Shown: piece by piece, positions 26,391 to 36,797 of the stretch
Layout: each line of letters starts with the position of its first letter
Position numbering within the stretch: position 1 is the first letter of the stretch
Source: an uncultured Myxococcales bacterium
Lineage (GTDB): Bacteria > Myxococcota_A > UBA9042
Length of the DNA stretch: 64,000 bases
Direction of reading: 5' to 3'
Assembly (NCBI GenBank): GCA_903840165.1
Contig: CAIMEY010000073.1
Coordinates: forward strand, 62,001-126,000
Notes under the pieces: model-generated
Databases searched by the model: none
What the model was told of the DNA's origin: nothing
What the model saw: the letters and a program-made list of their open reading frames with translations, nothing else
Program-made: the position numbers and the translations under genes

Positions 26391-29300
26391 CTACAGGGAA
26401 CGGCTCGCCGCGCCTTCGGGTTGGGCCGAGGTGCGTTGCGCCCCTCCACGTTGAAACATTTCGGCTTTCTTGAGGTGGTTGTACAGCGTCACCCGGTTGA
26501 TGCCGAGCGATTCGGCAGCGCGCTTCTTGTTGCCGCCCAGGGCCGCCAGCCGCTGCACGCACAGTTCAAGGACGAGCGACTCCAGCGATCCCTGACCATC
26601 ACCCGCTAAGCCCGCAACTTCAGGACACAAATCGGAGCCACCTTCGCGCAGCAGCAGCGGTTCGACATCGGCTAGGTGCAGCACGGGCCCATTGGCGAAC
26701 AAACATGCTGATTTTAAAAGCATCTCCAGCTGCCGCACGTTGCCTGGCCACCCGTAGCGCTGCAGCCGTTGCAAAGCTGCGGGCGCGATGCGCTGGACTT
26801 GGCCCACGCCGGCCGCGCGGTTCTCGGCCAAGAAATGTTCAGCAAGAATTGGAATATCTTCAGGTCGTTGGCGCAGGGGCGGAATCTCCAGCTCGACCAC
26901 CCGCAGGCGATAGAGCAGGTCTTCCCGGAACTGGCCCTGAGCGACCATGGCCAGCAAATCCCGGTGCGTGGCGGCCAAAACGCGGACGTCTACCTTGCGC
27001 GGCGCGGTCTCGCCAACTCGCGTAATTTCATTGGTTTGCAGGACGCGCAGCAGCTTGGGCTGCATGTCCAAGGGCATCTCGCCCACTTCGTCGAGCAAGA
27101 GCGTGCCGCCGCTGGCTGCCTCAAACAAGCCGCGCCGATCGGCCGTTGCCCCGGTGAAACTGCCGCGAGAGTGACCAAACAGCTCTGATTCTAGAAGGTT
27201 ACCAGGCAATGCTGCGCAGTTAATCGCGACAAAGGGCCCCTTTCGGCGGCGACCGGTGAAATGGATGGCGCGGGCCACGAGTTCCTTGCCCGTGCCGCTT
27301 TCCCCGCGCAAAAGCACGGGAAAGTCGTGGTCGCGCACCCGAGCCATCAAATCGAACAGTTTGTGCAACTTCGCGCTTTCACCGCGAATTCGTGAGAATT
27401 CACTGCGCCGCGCCGTGTCCAGCCGTTGCGCTTCCATGTCAGCCCGCACATTGACCAAGGCCGATTCCGCCGCATCGAGGCGCTCCTGCAATTGTTCATT
27501 CAGCGCATGCACTTGCGCCCGACTACTCGCGAGTTCACCAGCCGTGCGCCGCGCCGCCTCGAGTAGCCGCGCGGTGTGAATGGCAATGGCCGCCTGGTCG
27601 GCGAGGGCCTCCAACACGCCGCGGTGCTCCCCCGAAAAAGCGCCCGCTGTGAAGCGGTTATCGACATACACCACACCAATGGGCCTTCCCTGCAGGTTCA
27701 TCGGCACGCAGAGAATCGACCGCAGCGAGCCATGGTGAATGCTGGCCTGATCGGCAAAGCGTTCATCGAGTTGCGCATCCGTGGCCAGGACGGCTTCCCC
27801 CGCGGCAAACACCGACATCGCCACCGATTGGCTAAGCTTATGCTGCGGCTTCTTGAGGTTTTCGCGGTCCAAATTGCGGGCCACGGCAATGCGCAGACGC
27901 GCTTCCAGGTCCGTGGTCCGCCTCCCCGTGACGTCCTCGGGTTCCTCCAGCAACAGAAAGCCCCGCTCGGCGCCAGTCAGCAAAACCGCTGCATCCATCA
28001 CACGTTCCAGCAAGGCTGCTACGTCGTGCTCACTGGATAGCTGCCGATTGATCGCCAGCAAGGCCGACAGGGCCCCGCCAAGCGATGCCAGCTGACCTGG
28101 GGCGCGCAGTGACTCCGGAAGATTCGCTAGAATCTGCAAGGTGTTGCGGAGCGGCAGACGCGACGGGGCGAGGGCAAATGCGTGAGCCACGTGCGGCGGC
28201 AACGTGCGCGCAACCTGAGCCAGTTGGTCTTGCGTTTGTCGAGCTGTTGTGCGGGCTTGAGCCACATTGCCGGCGAATAGCTGGGCCCGCGCTAGCTCGG
28301 CCGCAATGGCGACACCGAGCAGGGCTTTGGAAGCCGGGGCGAGTTGCTGCGCGGCCTGCAAATGCTCCAGGGCTTGGTTACGAGATTCGGAGAGAACCTC
28401 GGGAAGATCAAGCAGTTGCTGACCAAGACCAAGCAGAGCGCGCGCCTCCTGTTCGGCGTTGCCCAATCGCGCAGCCGCGACGCGCAGTTCGAGAAACAGC
28501 CGATGCGCCAAAGCAGAATTACCCCGCGCAGCAGCCAACTGCGCACGTTCTAAGCGCATTTCCAAGTGTTCATTGTTGGCACCGGCTGCGGCGATGGCTG
28601 CCTCGGCCTTCTGCAACTGGGCGTCTGCGGTGGAAATCTGCCCAGCTCGACGCGCCAACTCTGCAAGAACACAGCGAACATTGCCTTCCAGATAGCCATT
28701 TCCAGAGGCAGCCATCGCTTGCAGGGCTAGGTCGAGGTCGGCCAGGGCTGCCGTGTCATCGCCAAGCAAGGCCCATAGATTGCCACGGTTGTTGCAAGCG
28801 CGCGCCAATGCTCCGGGATTATTAAGTTCCTTGGCTGCGGCGATCACGCGATCGTACCCTTCCAACGCCCGTCCAAGGTCCCCCTGATCGTGGTCCAACA
28901 CCGCTGCGTTCATGGCCATGTTGAGGGCGCGGGGATAATCGCCAGCAACCTCGGCAAGTTCCCTGGCATTGCGATAACATTGCCGGGCTAAGTCCAAATC
29001 GCCGCGACGGTGCGCTACCAAACCCAACCCGCCCTGCGCCGCTGCCCGCACGGAGGCGAGTGTGGAATCCGCCAGGGCCGCGAATTGCGCTTGCGATTGA
29101 CCGAGTTCCCCTGCGTAGTAGGCCCCGAGCGCCTGCAAATAGGCAAAGAGGTCATGGGCTTCATCCGTAGCTGAAAGTGAAAGCCCGCGTGCGACCGCAG
29201 CAGCAGCAGCCGGGCGATCTCCTTGCCATGTGGCAGCAAATCCAAGCCATAACAAGGCCTTATGCGACCAATCGGCCTCTTGCAGCAAGGGCTCTGCCAA

Positions 29301-31475
29301 GGACCGGCACTGCGGATAATCACCGCGCACAAACGCGGCTTGGGCCAGGGCCAGACGCACCACGGGCGAAGTTGGCAGTTGCGCAACGTCGTTAACCTGC
29401 TGATCTAACTCCGTAAATTTTCCTTGAGCGGCCAGCGATTCAATGGTCAACGCCTGCAGATTTGCTTGCACCCCTTGGCCCGAGGGCAGAACCGCTGCAT
29501 AGGCGCGAACCAAATGGGTGGCAAGGTCAGGTTGCCCTTGCTGAATCAGGGCTTGCCCAGCCTCCAGCACGGCTTGGGCTGGGGGCAGAGGTGCCAAGCC
29601 GGCCGCGTGCACCTGCAGCCACACGCCCAAGCGCTGCGGGTCGTCTTGGGGCCAGGATTGGAGTTGCGCAGCCAGCGCCTGCGCCCACTGATCTGGGGAC
29701 ACGGCACGGCAAATCTCTTGAATGTACGCATTGTTCGCCACCACGAGGCGGCCATCCGCCCGGCGACGCAGCCACCGCCGATCGAGGTCAAGCGGCGCGG
29801 GGCCATCGATGCCGCGCGGGCCTGCGGCTGCCAGTCCGGCCAGCCAGGGCAGCGCTGAAGGGGCCGGCAAAGGTGGCGACTGAACTGGAATCACGAGCAA
29901 TTTCAGGTCGCGGGCGCTCCCTTCGCCGATCACGCGGACCACAGCGTCGGCAGTGGGCTCCACCAGCCCGGCGTGAACCGCAGCCCAAGCGCCTTGCGCA
30001 ACGCCGCGTCGCGAACCGGTCCAGGCGATCAGTTGTTCGACCAAATCCGCGGGCCAATGCCGCCCCCCACAGGCCGACGCCAAGGCCGCTGCGGTCTCCG
30101 CCAAGGTCGGCGGCGGCAACGGCCAATGCGCGCCCTCGCTGCCAACCGGGGCCTCACAAACCGTTGCAACAACAGCGCAAACTGGCTGCAGGTGGCGCAG
30201 GGCCCGTGCTGTTGCTGGCGCGAGGTGGTCTGCGTCGTCGATCAGTAGCCAGCCAGAAGGGCCGAGCCCCGCTGCGACCGCCTGCCAGCACGCGAGTTGG
30301 TGCGCAGCCTCGGCCGCGGCATTGCCGGTCAAGACTTGCTCGGCCTCAGCGGGCACAATCCTTGGCGGCAGGCTTAGTTGCAACTGTTGCGCGGCGTCGA
30401 TCCAGGGCTCGGCCGACCCTTCGCCCTCCAGCAAGGCGACGGGCCGTCCTTGGGCTCTGGCCTGGGCGGCCAAGGCGCGAACCACGCCCGTTTTCCCAAG
30501 GCCTGCGCCTCCTTCGCACCAGGTCACCATACCGGCGGACGGCAGCAGCAGGTCGGGCATGTTCGGCCAGCGGCCCCAACGCCAGGGACGTTCGGCCAGA
30601 GCCTGCAGATCCCGCAAAACAACGGTCTTTTCAAGATATTGGGCACCAATCGCGCCAAGACTTCGGCAGGCCTGTTCCGCCGACGCAGGACGCAGCGCGC
30701 GCGACGGCGCAATCCAACCACTTAAAATCTCTAAGAATGCACGTTCGTCGGGCCTAACACTGCCCAGGACCGGTCGATCGCCCGGCGTCGGCAATATCGA
30801 AGGATAGTTGAGGTAGGGCGCAGACTTTTGCCACGCCAGCCACACGCTCATGCCCAGGGCAAAGAGGTCATCCCGACAATCGGCCGGTTCGCCACGCAGG
30901 GCCTCCGGGGCGGCGGTCTGCAGGTGCCCAGGGCCAGGCAATGCGGCTCCCTGACGCACGCAAAGTCCTAGATCGAGAAGGGAAACCCGCGCATCGTCTA
31001 AGGATTCGACAATCAGGTTGCTAAAGTGAAGGTCGCCGTGCACCAGACCTGCTGCGTGCAGGGGCTGCAATGCCCGCGCCAAAGCGCCAGTAATCGCAAT
31101 GACTTGAGCGAGCGAGGCATCGGCCAAAGCTTGGTCCAGCGGGATCCCAGGACGCAAGGTCATCACCAAAGTCGCCGGCTCCAGCCAAGCGACGGGCTGC
31201 GGCAGCGCATCGCTGACCACATCGTGCAGCACCTGCCATTCCCGCGCCAAAGCCCCTTCTTGGCCTCGATGTGCGCATTTTCCCACCAGAGTCCATTCGC
31301 CAGGTCCGCGACGACGCGCCAGCCGGACCTGACCGCCTCCACCCTGGCCAAGCACGCTGCCCCACAAATACCGTGCATTTTCAGGCCATTGAATCGCTTG
31401 CTGCATCACCAACTCCTGCGCGGCTCGCAACTCGCCCGGGAAACTGGGATTGGGGCAGTGCGACTTTGTATACAT
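26391..31475 (-). CDS. Ser/Thr kinase-ATPase-TPR-GAF-sigma54 activator fusion
   Basis: A 1694-residue one-protein signalling system. In order: a protein kinase-like domain (about 35-290) with a GQGGGGQV loop, Lys in LVGKCA, catalytic HGDLHFSN (D148) and LDLG for DFG; an AAA/STAND-type ATPase (about 310-600, Walker [10 protein letters not shown] near 321); TPR repeats (about 640-1110); a GAF sensor (about 1140-1310); a sigma-54 AAA+ activator domain (about 1365-1600, [17 protein letters not shown]); and a Fis-type helix-turn-helix (about 1630-1675, [19 protein letters not shown]). The sigma-54 contact loop reads GSFTGA (1438-1443) instead of GAFTGA. It is upstream of the DprE-like pair in the same direction and may control it. 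A palindrome touches its start codon. Confidence 0.92.
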   Translation of the reverse strand: MYTKSHCPNPSFPGELRAAQELVMQQAIQWPENARYLWGSVLGQGGGGQVRLARRRGPGEWTLVGKCAHRGQEGALAREWQVLHDVVSDALPQPVAWLEPATLVMTLRPGIPLDQALADASLAQVIAITGALARALQPLHAAGLVHGDLHFSNLIVESLDDARVSLLDLGLCVRQGAALPGPGHLQTAAPEALRGEPADCRDDLFALGMSVWLAWQKSAPYLNYPSILPTPGDRPVLGSVRPDERAFLEILSGWIAPSRALRPASAEQACRSLGAIGAQYLEKTVVLRDLQALAERPWRWGRWPNMPDLLLPSAGMVTWCEGGAGLGKTGVVRALAAQARAQGRPVALLEGEGSAEPWIDAAQQLQLSLPPRIVPAEAEQVLTGNAAAEAAHQLACWQAVAAGLGPSGWLLIDDADHLAPATARALRHLQPVCAVVATVCEAPVGSEGAHWPLPPPTLAETAAALASACGGRHWPADLVEQLIAWTGSRRGVAQGAWAAVHAGLVEPTADAVVRVIGEGSARDLKLLVIPVQSPPLPAPSALPWLAGLAAAGPRGIDGPAPLDLDRRWLRRRADGRLVVANNAYIQEICRAVSPDQWAQALAAQLQSWPQDDPQRLGVWLQVHAAGLAPLPPAQAVLEAGQALIQQGQPDLATHLVRAYAAVLPSGQGVQANLQALTIESLAAQGKFTELDQQVNDVAQLPTSPVVRLALAQAAFVRGDYPQCRSLAEPLLQEADWSHKALLWLGFAATWQGDRPAAAAAVARGLSLSATDEAHDLFAYLQALGAYYAGELGQSQAQFAALADSTLASVRAAAQGGLGLVAHRRGDLDLARQCYRNARELAEVAGDYPRALNMAMNAAVLDHDQGDLGRALEGYDRVIAAAKELNNPGALARACNNRGNLWALLGDDTAALADLDLALQAMAASGNGYLEGNVRCVLAELARRAGQISTADAQLQKAEAAIAAAGANNEHLEMRLERAQLAAARGNSALAHRLFLELRVAAARLGNAEQEARALLGLGQQLLDLPEVLSESRNQALEHLQAAQQLAPASKALLGVAIAAELARAQLFAGNVAQARTTARQTQDQLAQVARTLPPHVAHAFALAPSRLPLRNTLQILANLPESLRAPGQLASLGGALSALLAINRQLSSEHDVAALLERVMDAAVLLTGAERGFLLLEEPEDVTGRRTTDLEARLRIAVARNLDRENLKKPQHKLSQSVAMSVFAAGEAVLATDAQLDERFADQASIHHGSLRSILCVPMNLQGRPIGVVYVDNRFTAGAFSGEHRGVLEALADQAAIAIHTARLLEAARRTAGELASSRAQVHALNEQLQERLDAAESALVNVRADMEAQRLDTARRSEFSRIRGESAKLHKLFDLMARVRDHDFPVLLRGESGTGKELVARAIHFTGRRRKGPFVAINCAALPGNLLESELFGHSRGSFTGATADRRGLFEAASGGTLLLDEVGEMPLDMQPKLLRVLQTNEITRVGETAPRKVDVRVLAATHRDLLAMVAQGQFREDLLYRLRVVELEIPPLRQRPEDIPILAEHFLAENRAAGVGQVQRIAPAALQRLQRYGWPGNVRQLEMLLKSACLFANGPVLHLADVEPLLLREGGSDLCPEVAGLAGDGQGSLESLVLELCVQRLAALGGNKKRAAESLGINRVTLYNHLKKAEMFQRGGAQRTSAQPEGAASRSL

Positions 31476-31505
31476 TTTTCAACAGACTGTTGAAAATATC
31501 AACAG
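31476..31505. promoter_or_regulatory. Perfect palindrome with a third half-site before the kinase-regulator gene
   Basis: Arms TTTTCAACAG (31476-31485) and CTGTTGAAAA (31487-31496) flank a single A and directly abut the ATG of the regulator gene. A further TCAACAG at 31499-31505 lies 20 bp from the first, about two helical turns. A possible -35 (TTGTCA on the minus strand) lies about 30 bp further upstream. The position over the transcription/translation start suggests an operator, perhaps for autoregulation by the Fis-type domain. The binding protein is inferred. The same gap serves the divergent lipoprotein gene at 31660. Confidence 0.6.
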
Positions 31506-31659
31506 CCCTAGAAGCGGGCGATTGACAACCACTTGACTTTAATCCGATCATTGGCGGGGCCCAATTGGCATGAATGCTGCAACCTTGGTTCGGCGGGACC
31601 TACGCGGATTCGGTATCGCGTCCCCAACAGGCCAACTGCTTGATTTTCGGTGAACGATC

Positions 31660-32052
31660 ATGACGAGATTGCTGATCTGGGACGATTCGATCCGCCGTCG
31701 CTCGGCTGCCATCGCGTGGTGGGCCCTGCTAGCCGCTGGGGTGCCTGGATGCATCGTCAATCCTGTGCCAACGCCCAGCAAGTCCTCGACAACCATGGAT
31801 AATACCGGCGGCAGCGGTGGCTTTTCGGCCGATGGAACGCAGTCCAGTGCCGCGGACACCGGCACAACGGTCCCCGCTGGGGGCGGCACCGACTCAAAGA
31901 GCAGCGCCGACGCAGGCAATGCCGGCAATAACGACGACGATGGCTCTGTTTTTGCCGACACTTCCGCCGATGACGCCAGTGGCGATGGTGGCAGCCCGGA
32001 GTTGCCCGACGATGTGACTCAGGGCAGCGACGCAACAACGACGAGCGACTAG
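31660..32052 (+). CDS. Small Asp/Ser/Gly-rich putative lipoprotein
   Basis: A 130-residue protein. After an Arg-rich start, WWALLAAGVPGC forms a signal peptide with a weak lipobox. The remaining 95 residues are low-complexity (Asp, Ser, Gly, Thr, Ala), like the linkers that follow the lipobox in the Cys-repeat proteins of this window, but with no Cys-rich domain after them. It may be a surface stalk, or the remnant of a longer protein. Divergent from the kinase-regulator gene. Confidence 0.55.
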   Translation: MTRLLIWDDSIRRRSAAIAWWALLAAGVPGCIVNPVPTPSKSSTTMDNTGGSGGFSADGTQSSAADTGTTVPAGGGTDSKSSADAGNAGNNDDDGSVFADTSADDASGDGGSPELPDDVTQGSDATTTSD

Positions 32053-32286
32053 CCTCGTTCAATTGCTTAGTTTTTTCCTTCTGTCTCGGGTCTAGCGCCG
32101 CATTGGGTCGTGTAGGCTTTGGTTGCGCCGGCCGATGACACCCATCTGACGCCGACGCAGCGCATAAACCTGTGCACGAACAATGCGTTATAGTGGACCG
32201 GTCGGACCAAACCTGCCGTCTGACTTGCGCCCAAGGTCGGTACCGCGCACAGTGCAGCCCAGGGCGGGCAAGGCCGCCGACGGAAG

Positions 32287-33231
32287 ATGCCCATGAATTG
32301 GCGCGCAACAGCCTATTTTTCTTTGATATTTCTACTCCTGTCGGCTGTCGCCTTTGCCCAGGGCGCCCCGACGGCTCCCGGAGCCCCCGTCTCGGATAAT
32401 ACGGGCGGTGAAAACGCCGAGGTGCACGCGCGGACAGGCATCAAGGCCCCGGCTCCATCGGCCCAGTTGCCCGCACTGGACAGCGATCCGCAACGAGACG
32501 CTGAACTCGACGCGATTGCTGGGCATTTGTCCTGCGCCTGCTACAACAGCGGCGACTGGCGCATCGATGCCAGCAAGACCCTGCGCAAGGCGGACTGCAG
32601 TTGCGCAGAAGCTGAAACAATTCGCACGGATTTGGCTCAAGCGACCGCCGGCCTGTCCCTGGCGCAATTGCACAACAAGAGGGCCCTGGCGGAGACGCTG
32701 GAAAAGGAATTCGCGACCCGCCGCGCCGAGTATGAACGCCTTTTTCGCTATCCAACCGAGCAATACGACTGGTTTATCAATAACGTGCGCTGCGTGTGCG
32801 ATGGCTGCAAGCCGACCATCTTCTTTTCCAAGTGCCAGCTCGGCTGCACGCCCAGCGTCATCTACAAGCTGCGCGCGCGCATTTTCATGGCTTTTGGCTT
32901 TACGCGCGATGAGTTACTGGACTACTACCGCGATGAGTACAACGCCTCGCATAGCGCACGCGAGCAGATCACCCGCGAGTGGTTGCTGCCGGGTCGGCAA
33001 AAAGAGCATGGCTGGCTGGTACCCGCTCTAGGCATTGCGCTGGCCTTGCTGGTGTTAGTAGCAACGGCCCTTAGTTGGGTACGGGCGGGGCGAAAGCGCG
33101 CAGAAAGTAAGGCCTTTTCTGCTGCTGAGGTGGCTGCGGGCCCTTCCCCTTCGGCAGCCAGCCAAGCGCAGTCCTTGGCCGCGCGCAAGCGGGTGCGGGC
33201 CGAGCTCGAAGACGACGAAGTGCAGTGGTAG
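32287..33231 (+). CDS. CcmH-like membrane protein with two Cys modules
   Basis: A 314-residue protein. Signal peptide ending AVAFAQG; module one (about 78-130) with LSCACYN, a distal CSC and a helical part; module two (about 168-225) with RCVCDGCKPTIFFSKCQLGC followed by LRARIFMAFGFTRDELLDYY; one membrane helix (about 240-262) after WLLPGRQKEHGW; a charged Ala-rich tail. The second module and helix resemble CcmH/CycL, the thiol protein that prepares apocytochrome c for haem attachment. The first looks like a diverged copy. ATG 32287 or 32293 could be the start. It is convergent with lysA, ending 7 bp from it. It could serve the tetrahaem cytochrome at 6201-6845. Confidence 0.65.
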   Translation: MPMNWRATAYFSLIFLLLSAVAFAQGAPTAPGAPVSDNTGGENAEVHARTGIKAPAPSAQLPALDSDPQRDAELDAIAGHLSCACYNSGDWRIDASKTLRKADCSCAEAETIRTDLAQATAGLSLAQLHNKRALAETLEKEFATRRAEYERLFRYPTEQYDWFINNVRCVCDGCKPTIFFSKCQLGCTPSVIYKLRARIFMAFGFTRDELLDYYRDEYNASHSAREQITREWLLPGRQKEHGWLVPALGIALALLVLVATALSWVRAGRKRAESKAFSAAEVAAGPSPSAASQAQSLAARKRVRAELEDDEVQW

Positions 33232-33238
33232 CCGGTAG

Positions 33239-34489
33239 TTAGACCGGGCGCAGCGCTTCACCTTTGCACAAATCGCTTGAATCTTCGCGCCTTCTTGCCT
33301 CATGAACGCTGGCCCCATCGACCAGCAGTTCACAGGCACGGGGCCGACTGTTGTAGTTCGACGACATGGCAAAGCCGTAAGCACCCGCCGCCAAAACAGC
33401 CAGCAATTCGCCGGTTTCTACCGCTGGCATCAGGCGATCTTGGGCGAGGAAATCGCCGCTTTCACACACCGGCCCCACCACGTCGACCACGTGCTCGGGC
33501 CGATCCTGTTGCTGCACCGGCACAATGCCGTGCCACGCCCCGTAGAGCGCCGGCCTCAAGAGGTCGTTCATCGCCGCGTCTACAATGATAAAGTTCCTGT
33601 TTCCATTCTGTTTTGTCCCAATCACCCGCGTCAGCAGAATTCCGGCATTGCCCGCAATCACGCGCCCGGGCTCAGTGATGAGGTGCAGACCGTGCGGCGC
33701 CACCAGGGCCGTGATCGCTTGGCCAAAATCGGCGGGCGTCACCGTGTCCTCGTCGCGGTACGGAATGCCAATGCCACCGCCAATGTCTAGGTGATGCAAA
33801 GGGATTCCTTCGGCACGCAACCGGTGCACGAGGTCCAGGACCTTAGCCACGGCCTCGATCATCGGCTGCAACTCTAGGATCTGACTACCGATATGGCTGC
33901 CAATACCGACGACACGCAGGTGGGGCGACGCAGCCGCCCGGCGGTACAAGGCCGGTGCCGAACGCATGTCGACGCCGAATTTCGAGGTGGCAAGCCCAGT
34001 TGCAATGTACTTGTGCGTCTTGGGATCGACCTGCGGATTGACGCGCAGGCTCACGGGGGCGCGCACCCCGAGTTGGGCGGCGACATGCTCGATTCGCAGC
34101 AATTCCCCTTCTGATTCAACGTGCAAGGCGAGGATGCTGTGGCGCAGGGCCAGGGCGATTTCGTCATCGCGCTTGCCGACGCCGCTGAACACGACTTTGC
34201 CGGGATCGCCTCCCGCCAAGATCACCCGCTGCAGTTCGCCGGCCGAGACGATGTCAAAGCCCGCGCCGCGCTGGGCCAGCAACTGCAGAACAGCCAAATT
34301 GCTGTTTGCTTTCACGGCAAAACAGATGGTGTGCGCGGCTCCAGCCAGGGCCTCATCCAAGACGTCATAGTGCCGCCTCAGCGTCGCTGCGGAATAGACG
34401 TAGGTCGGCGTGCCGTACGCCGCGGCCAGATCGGCCAGGGGGACGTCTTCGGCATAGAACTGTGCATTTCGATAGGTAAAATGGTGCAC
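33239..34489 (-). CDS. lysA: Diaminopimelate decarboxylase
   Basis: A 416-residue PLP enzyme of fold type III that converts meso-diaminopimelate to lysine. Visible: PTYVYSAATLRRHY, CFAVKANSN with the PLP Lys, GAGFDIVSAGEL, LDIGGGIGIPY, ITEPGRVI, the dimer-partner Cys in GPVCESGDFLA, and GAYGFAMSSNYNSRPR. GTG 34489 is the start, with GGAG upstream. The length is typical. It is flanked by unrelated genes, and no other lysine gene is nearby. Confidence 0.96.
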   Translation of the reverse strand: MHHFTYRNAQFYAEDVPLADLAAAYGTPTYVYSAATLRRHYDVLDEALAGAAHTICFAVKANSNLAVLQLLAQRGAGFDIVSAGELQRVILAGGDPGKVVFSGVGKRDDEIALALRHSILALHVESEGELLRIEHVAAQLGVRAPVSLRVNPQVDPKTHKYIATGLATSKFGVDMRSAPALYRRAAASPHLRVVGIGSHIGSQILELQPMIEAVAKVLDLVHRLRAEGIPLHHLDIGGGIGIPYRDEDTVTPADFGQAITALVAPHGLHLITEPGRVIAGNAGILLTRVIGTKQNGNRNFIIVDAAMNDLLRPALYGAWHGIVPVQQQDRPEHVVDVVGPVCESGDFLAQDRLMPAVETGELLAVLAAGAYGFAMSSNYNSRPRACELLVDGASVHEARRREDSSDLCKGEALRPV

Positions 34490-34638
34490 GGCAAGGGTCT
34501 CCTCGCCAAGCGTGCAATCCCGACTGAGGGGACGTCGCCAAGGCGAACTAGCTCAAATGCTTGGTATTTCCGGGTTTCAAGGCGCAAGAAGCCAAGGTTT
34601 GAGGGTCACCTTGACGCTTTATCCTGCAATATCGCGGG

Positions 34639-36726
34639 CTAGAACATCAGGGCCATGTTGCCCATGAGCCGCCAGGCGTTGCTCGGCAGGACATCGGCGC
34701 TGATGATCGGCTGATTCCAGTCCTGCTTGAGGGTGAACGCTTCGCCGGGGAACAGGTACGAAAAGGCGATCGACGTCTGAAACAGGCCCTTTTGACCAAA
34801 GAATCCCTTGGCTTCGAGCTCAGTGCCCAGGGCTGCATTGTTGCCAGGCGTGCCCTCGGCCGAGACGGCGCGCGCATACAAGGCGGAGAGGTTGAGGCCC
34901 AAAAGCTGTTGAGCATACCAGGGATAGGCGTTGATCGAGAAGGTCGGCTTGACGTAGACGGCGTTGGTCACCGCGCCAATCACCTCGCTGAAGAGAAGCG
35001 AATCGACTCTGTAATCCTTGTGGAATTTGAAGGCGGTAAGGGTCGTATTCGGGTCGCCATTGGCCTTGGCGATGCTGCAGTTGCCCGCGCCATAGACGCC
35101 AAAGCAGCGGGTATCGTCGCCGGAAGCTGCACCGACGTCGAAGTAGACGCCGATCCCTTCGTTTTGGAACGCACTTTTCAGTGCAAATCCCCACATTTGC
35201 AGGTCACGCGGCTTGAGGTCGGAGGCCGACGTCGAGGCTTGAAGGCTGGTGTCATCGATATGGCCGTAGATCCCCGCAAACTCGCCTTCGACTACCAAAC
35301 GGCGGGAAAATGCCATGCGGTTTTCGTACCTTGCCCAGAAGTCACCGATCATCGCCTTGGCACCGCGGGGCACCAACTGACCGGCCGGATTGTTGGCCTT
35401 GGTCGCGTCAGCCAGGGTCAACTGCGATGCGGGCACGGAGCTAGCAATATCATTGGCTTGGGTGCGATACAGCCCGTAGATGCCCCAATCAAAGACTTGG
35501 CCGAGGTCGTCTTGGAGACGCTTGCGGCGCTCTGCAACATCTTCTGGCGACAACGGTTTTTGGAAGATCGCCACACCGAACTGCGTGACGTCATCGGCAT
35601 TGCCCAGGTCGCGCACTTGGCCATCGACGCGGGTGGGATCGACGCCGAGAAAGCCTTTGTTGGCATAGTCCCAGAATACAGTGACATAGGTGCCCCAGGC
35701 CTTGGTCAGAAAGGCGACCCGGTCGACGTAGGTGCCGTAATCGCTATTGTATCCAGAGCCTTCCCAGGGCATCCGTGCGCCGCCGTAGCTTTCGGTGGGC
35801 CGGCTGCCGTCCCAGCCTGTGCCGCTACTGCCGCCGGACAGAATGCCCAGGCCCCACTGCGACGATTGGCGACCAACGCGGATCAGGCCCAGCATCGTCT
35901 TCCATTCGGCGTAAGCCTCCTTGATTGCAATGGTTCCTGGCGTGGCGCTGGTGGCAAAGGCGGACAGGGGCACGTCTGGGCGCTTGAGGTAGCCGGCGTA
36001 GTCAGGACTGCTGCCGAGGACGTAATTGTCCATGATATCAAAGGTTGTTTTGACGCGAATCTGTTCGGACAGGTGCATGGTCGGTTCGAGGCGAAACCGC
36101 ATGTTGGCGCTCATGAGCGCTGCGTCGGCCCGCGACTTACCGACGGTGGCGGACGCTGGGTTGATCGCCGGATCGTTGTTCTGCGGCCACAAGGAAAGGG
36201 GAGGCTGAATCGCGGAAGTGGTTAAAACACCTCCGTTTTGCGACGCTTCGGCGATGCCCAGGTGGCCGTTGTTGATGACATCCGGGCGAAAGCGAAAATA
36301 GCCATGGTATTCAAAGTACGGATAGGTCGGCCGGCGCGGCTCAGCGGCGACGTCCCAGGCAGATTTGCCTGAAGTTTGGCCGTCATCGACTTCATCGAGC
36401 AAGGAGCGCTTCTTGACTTCCGCTGACGCTGGCTTGGTGCCAACCGCTTTGTCTGCACTGCCCTTGTCGCCCGTTGCCTTGGCCGGAGTGAGAGCCTTGT
36501 CGTCAGATTCCGTTGTTTTTTCAGGGGTCTTGGGCGCATCCGTCGCTACGGTGTCGTCATCAGCAGGCACGGGCGCATCGGCCTTGCCGGTCCCTTGAGC
36601 CCAGGCGGCTGAGGCAATCACGGCCGAAACCATGGAATATCCCACAGCAATGGACCATGAGGTAGGGCCACGACGTCGGGACGTAATGCTGCCCAGGGAT
36701 TGTCCGATGCCTTGTTGATCTGCCAC
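34639..36726 (-). CDS. Putative outer-membrane beta-barrel protein (TIGR04551-like)
   Basis: A 695-residue exported protein. A signal peptide (hydrophobic SMVSAVIASAAWAQG) is followed by an Asp/Lys/Ala-rich stretch to about residue 110, then YPYFEYHGYFRFRPDVINNGHLG, which recalls the myxobacterial TIGR04551 family. The rest has alternating amphipathic strands with many aromatic residues and ends in LMGNMALMF, a terminal Phe as in outer-membrane barrels. The transported compound is unknown. Assignment to the named family is from memory of the motif. It is divergent from the cysteine desulfurase gene. Confidence 0.65.
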   Translation of the reverse strand: MADQQGIGQSLGSITSRRRGPTSWSIAVGYSMVSAVIASAAWAQGTGKADAPVPADDDTVATDAPKTPEKTTESDDKALTPAKATGDKGSADKAVGTKPASAEVKKRSLLDEVDDGQTSGKSAWDVAAEPRRPTYPYFEYHGYFRFRPDVINNGHLGIAEASQNGGVLTTSAIQPPLSLWPQNNDPAINPASATVGKSRADAALMSANMRFRLEPTMHLSEQIRVKTTFDIMDNYVLGSSPDYAGYLKRPDVPLSAFATSATPGTIAIKEAYAEWKTMLGLIRVGRQSSQWGLGILSGGSSGTGWDGSRPTESYGGARMPWEGSGYNSDYGTYVDRVAFLTKAWGTYVTVFWDYANKGFLGVDPTRVDGQVRDLGNADDVTQFGVAIFQKPLSPEDVAERRKRLQDDLGQVFDWGIYGLYRTQANDIASSVPASQLTLADATKANNPAGQLVPRGAKAMIGDFWARYENRMAFSRRLVVEGEFAGIYGHIDDTSLQASTSASDLKPRDLQMWGFALKSAFQNEGIGVYFDVGAASGDDTRCFGVYGAGNCSIAKANGDPNTTLTAFKFHKDYRVDSLLFSEVIGAVTNAVYVKPTFSINAYPWYAQQLLGLNLSALYARAVSAEGTPGNNAALGTELEAKGFFGQKGLFQTSIAFSYLFPGEAFTLKQDWNQPIISADVLPSNAWRLMGNMALMF

Positions 36727-36797
36727 GATGCGCCTCCCAAAACTTGGCGCACCATTTCACGCTGAAGGGCCGCCGACGTCAACCGCTGGACTTCTTC

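Noticed and set aside
29462-30757. Open frame of 431 codons on the plus strand opposite the kinase-sigma54 gene
   Set aside because: The composition is Arg/Ala/Pro-rich, typical of antisense frames in GC-rich DNA. No domain is seen, and it lies wholly inside a well supported gene.
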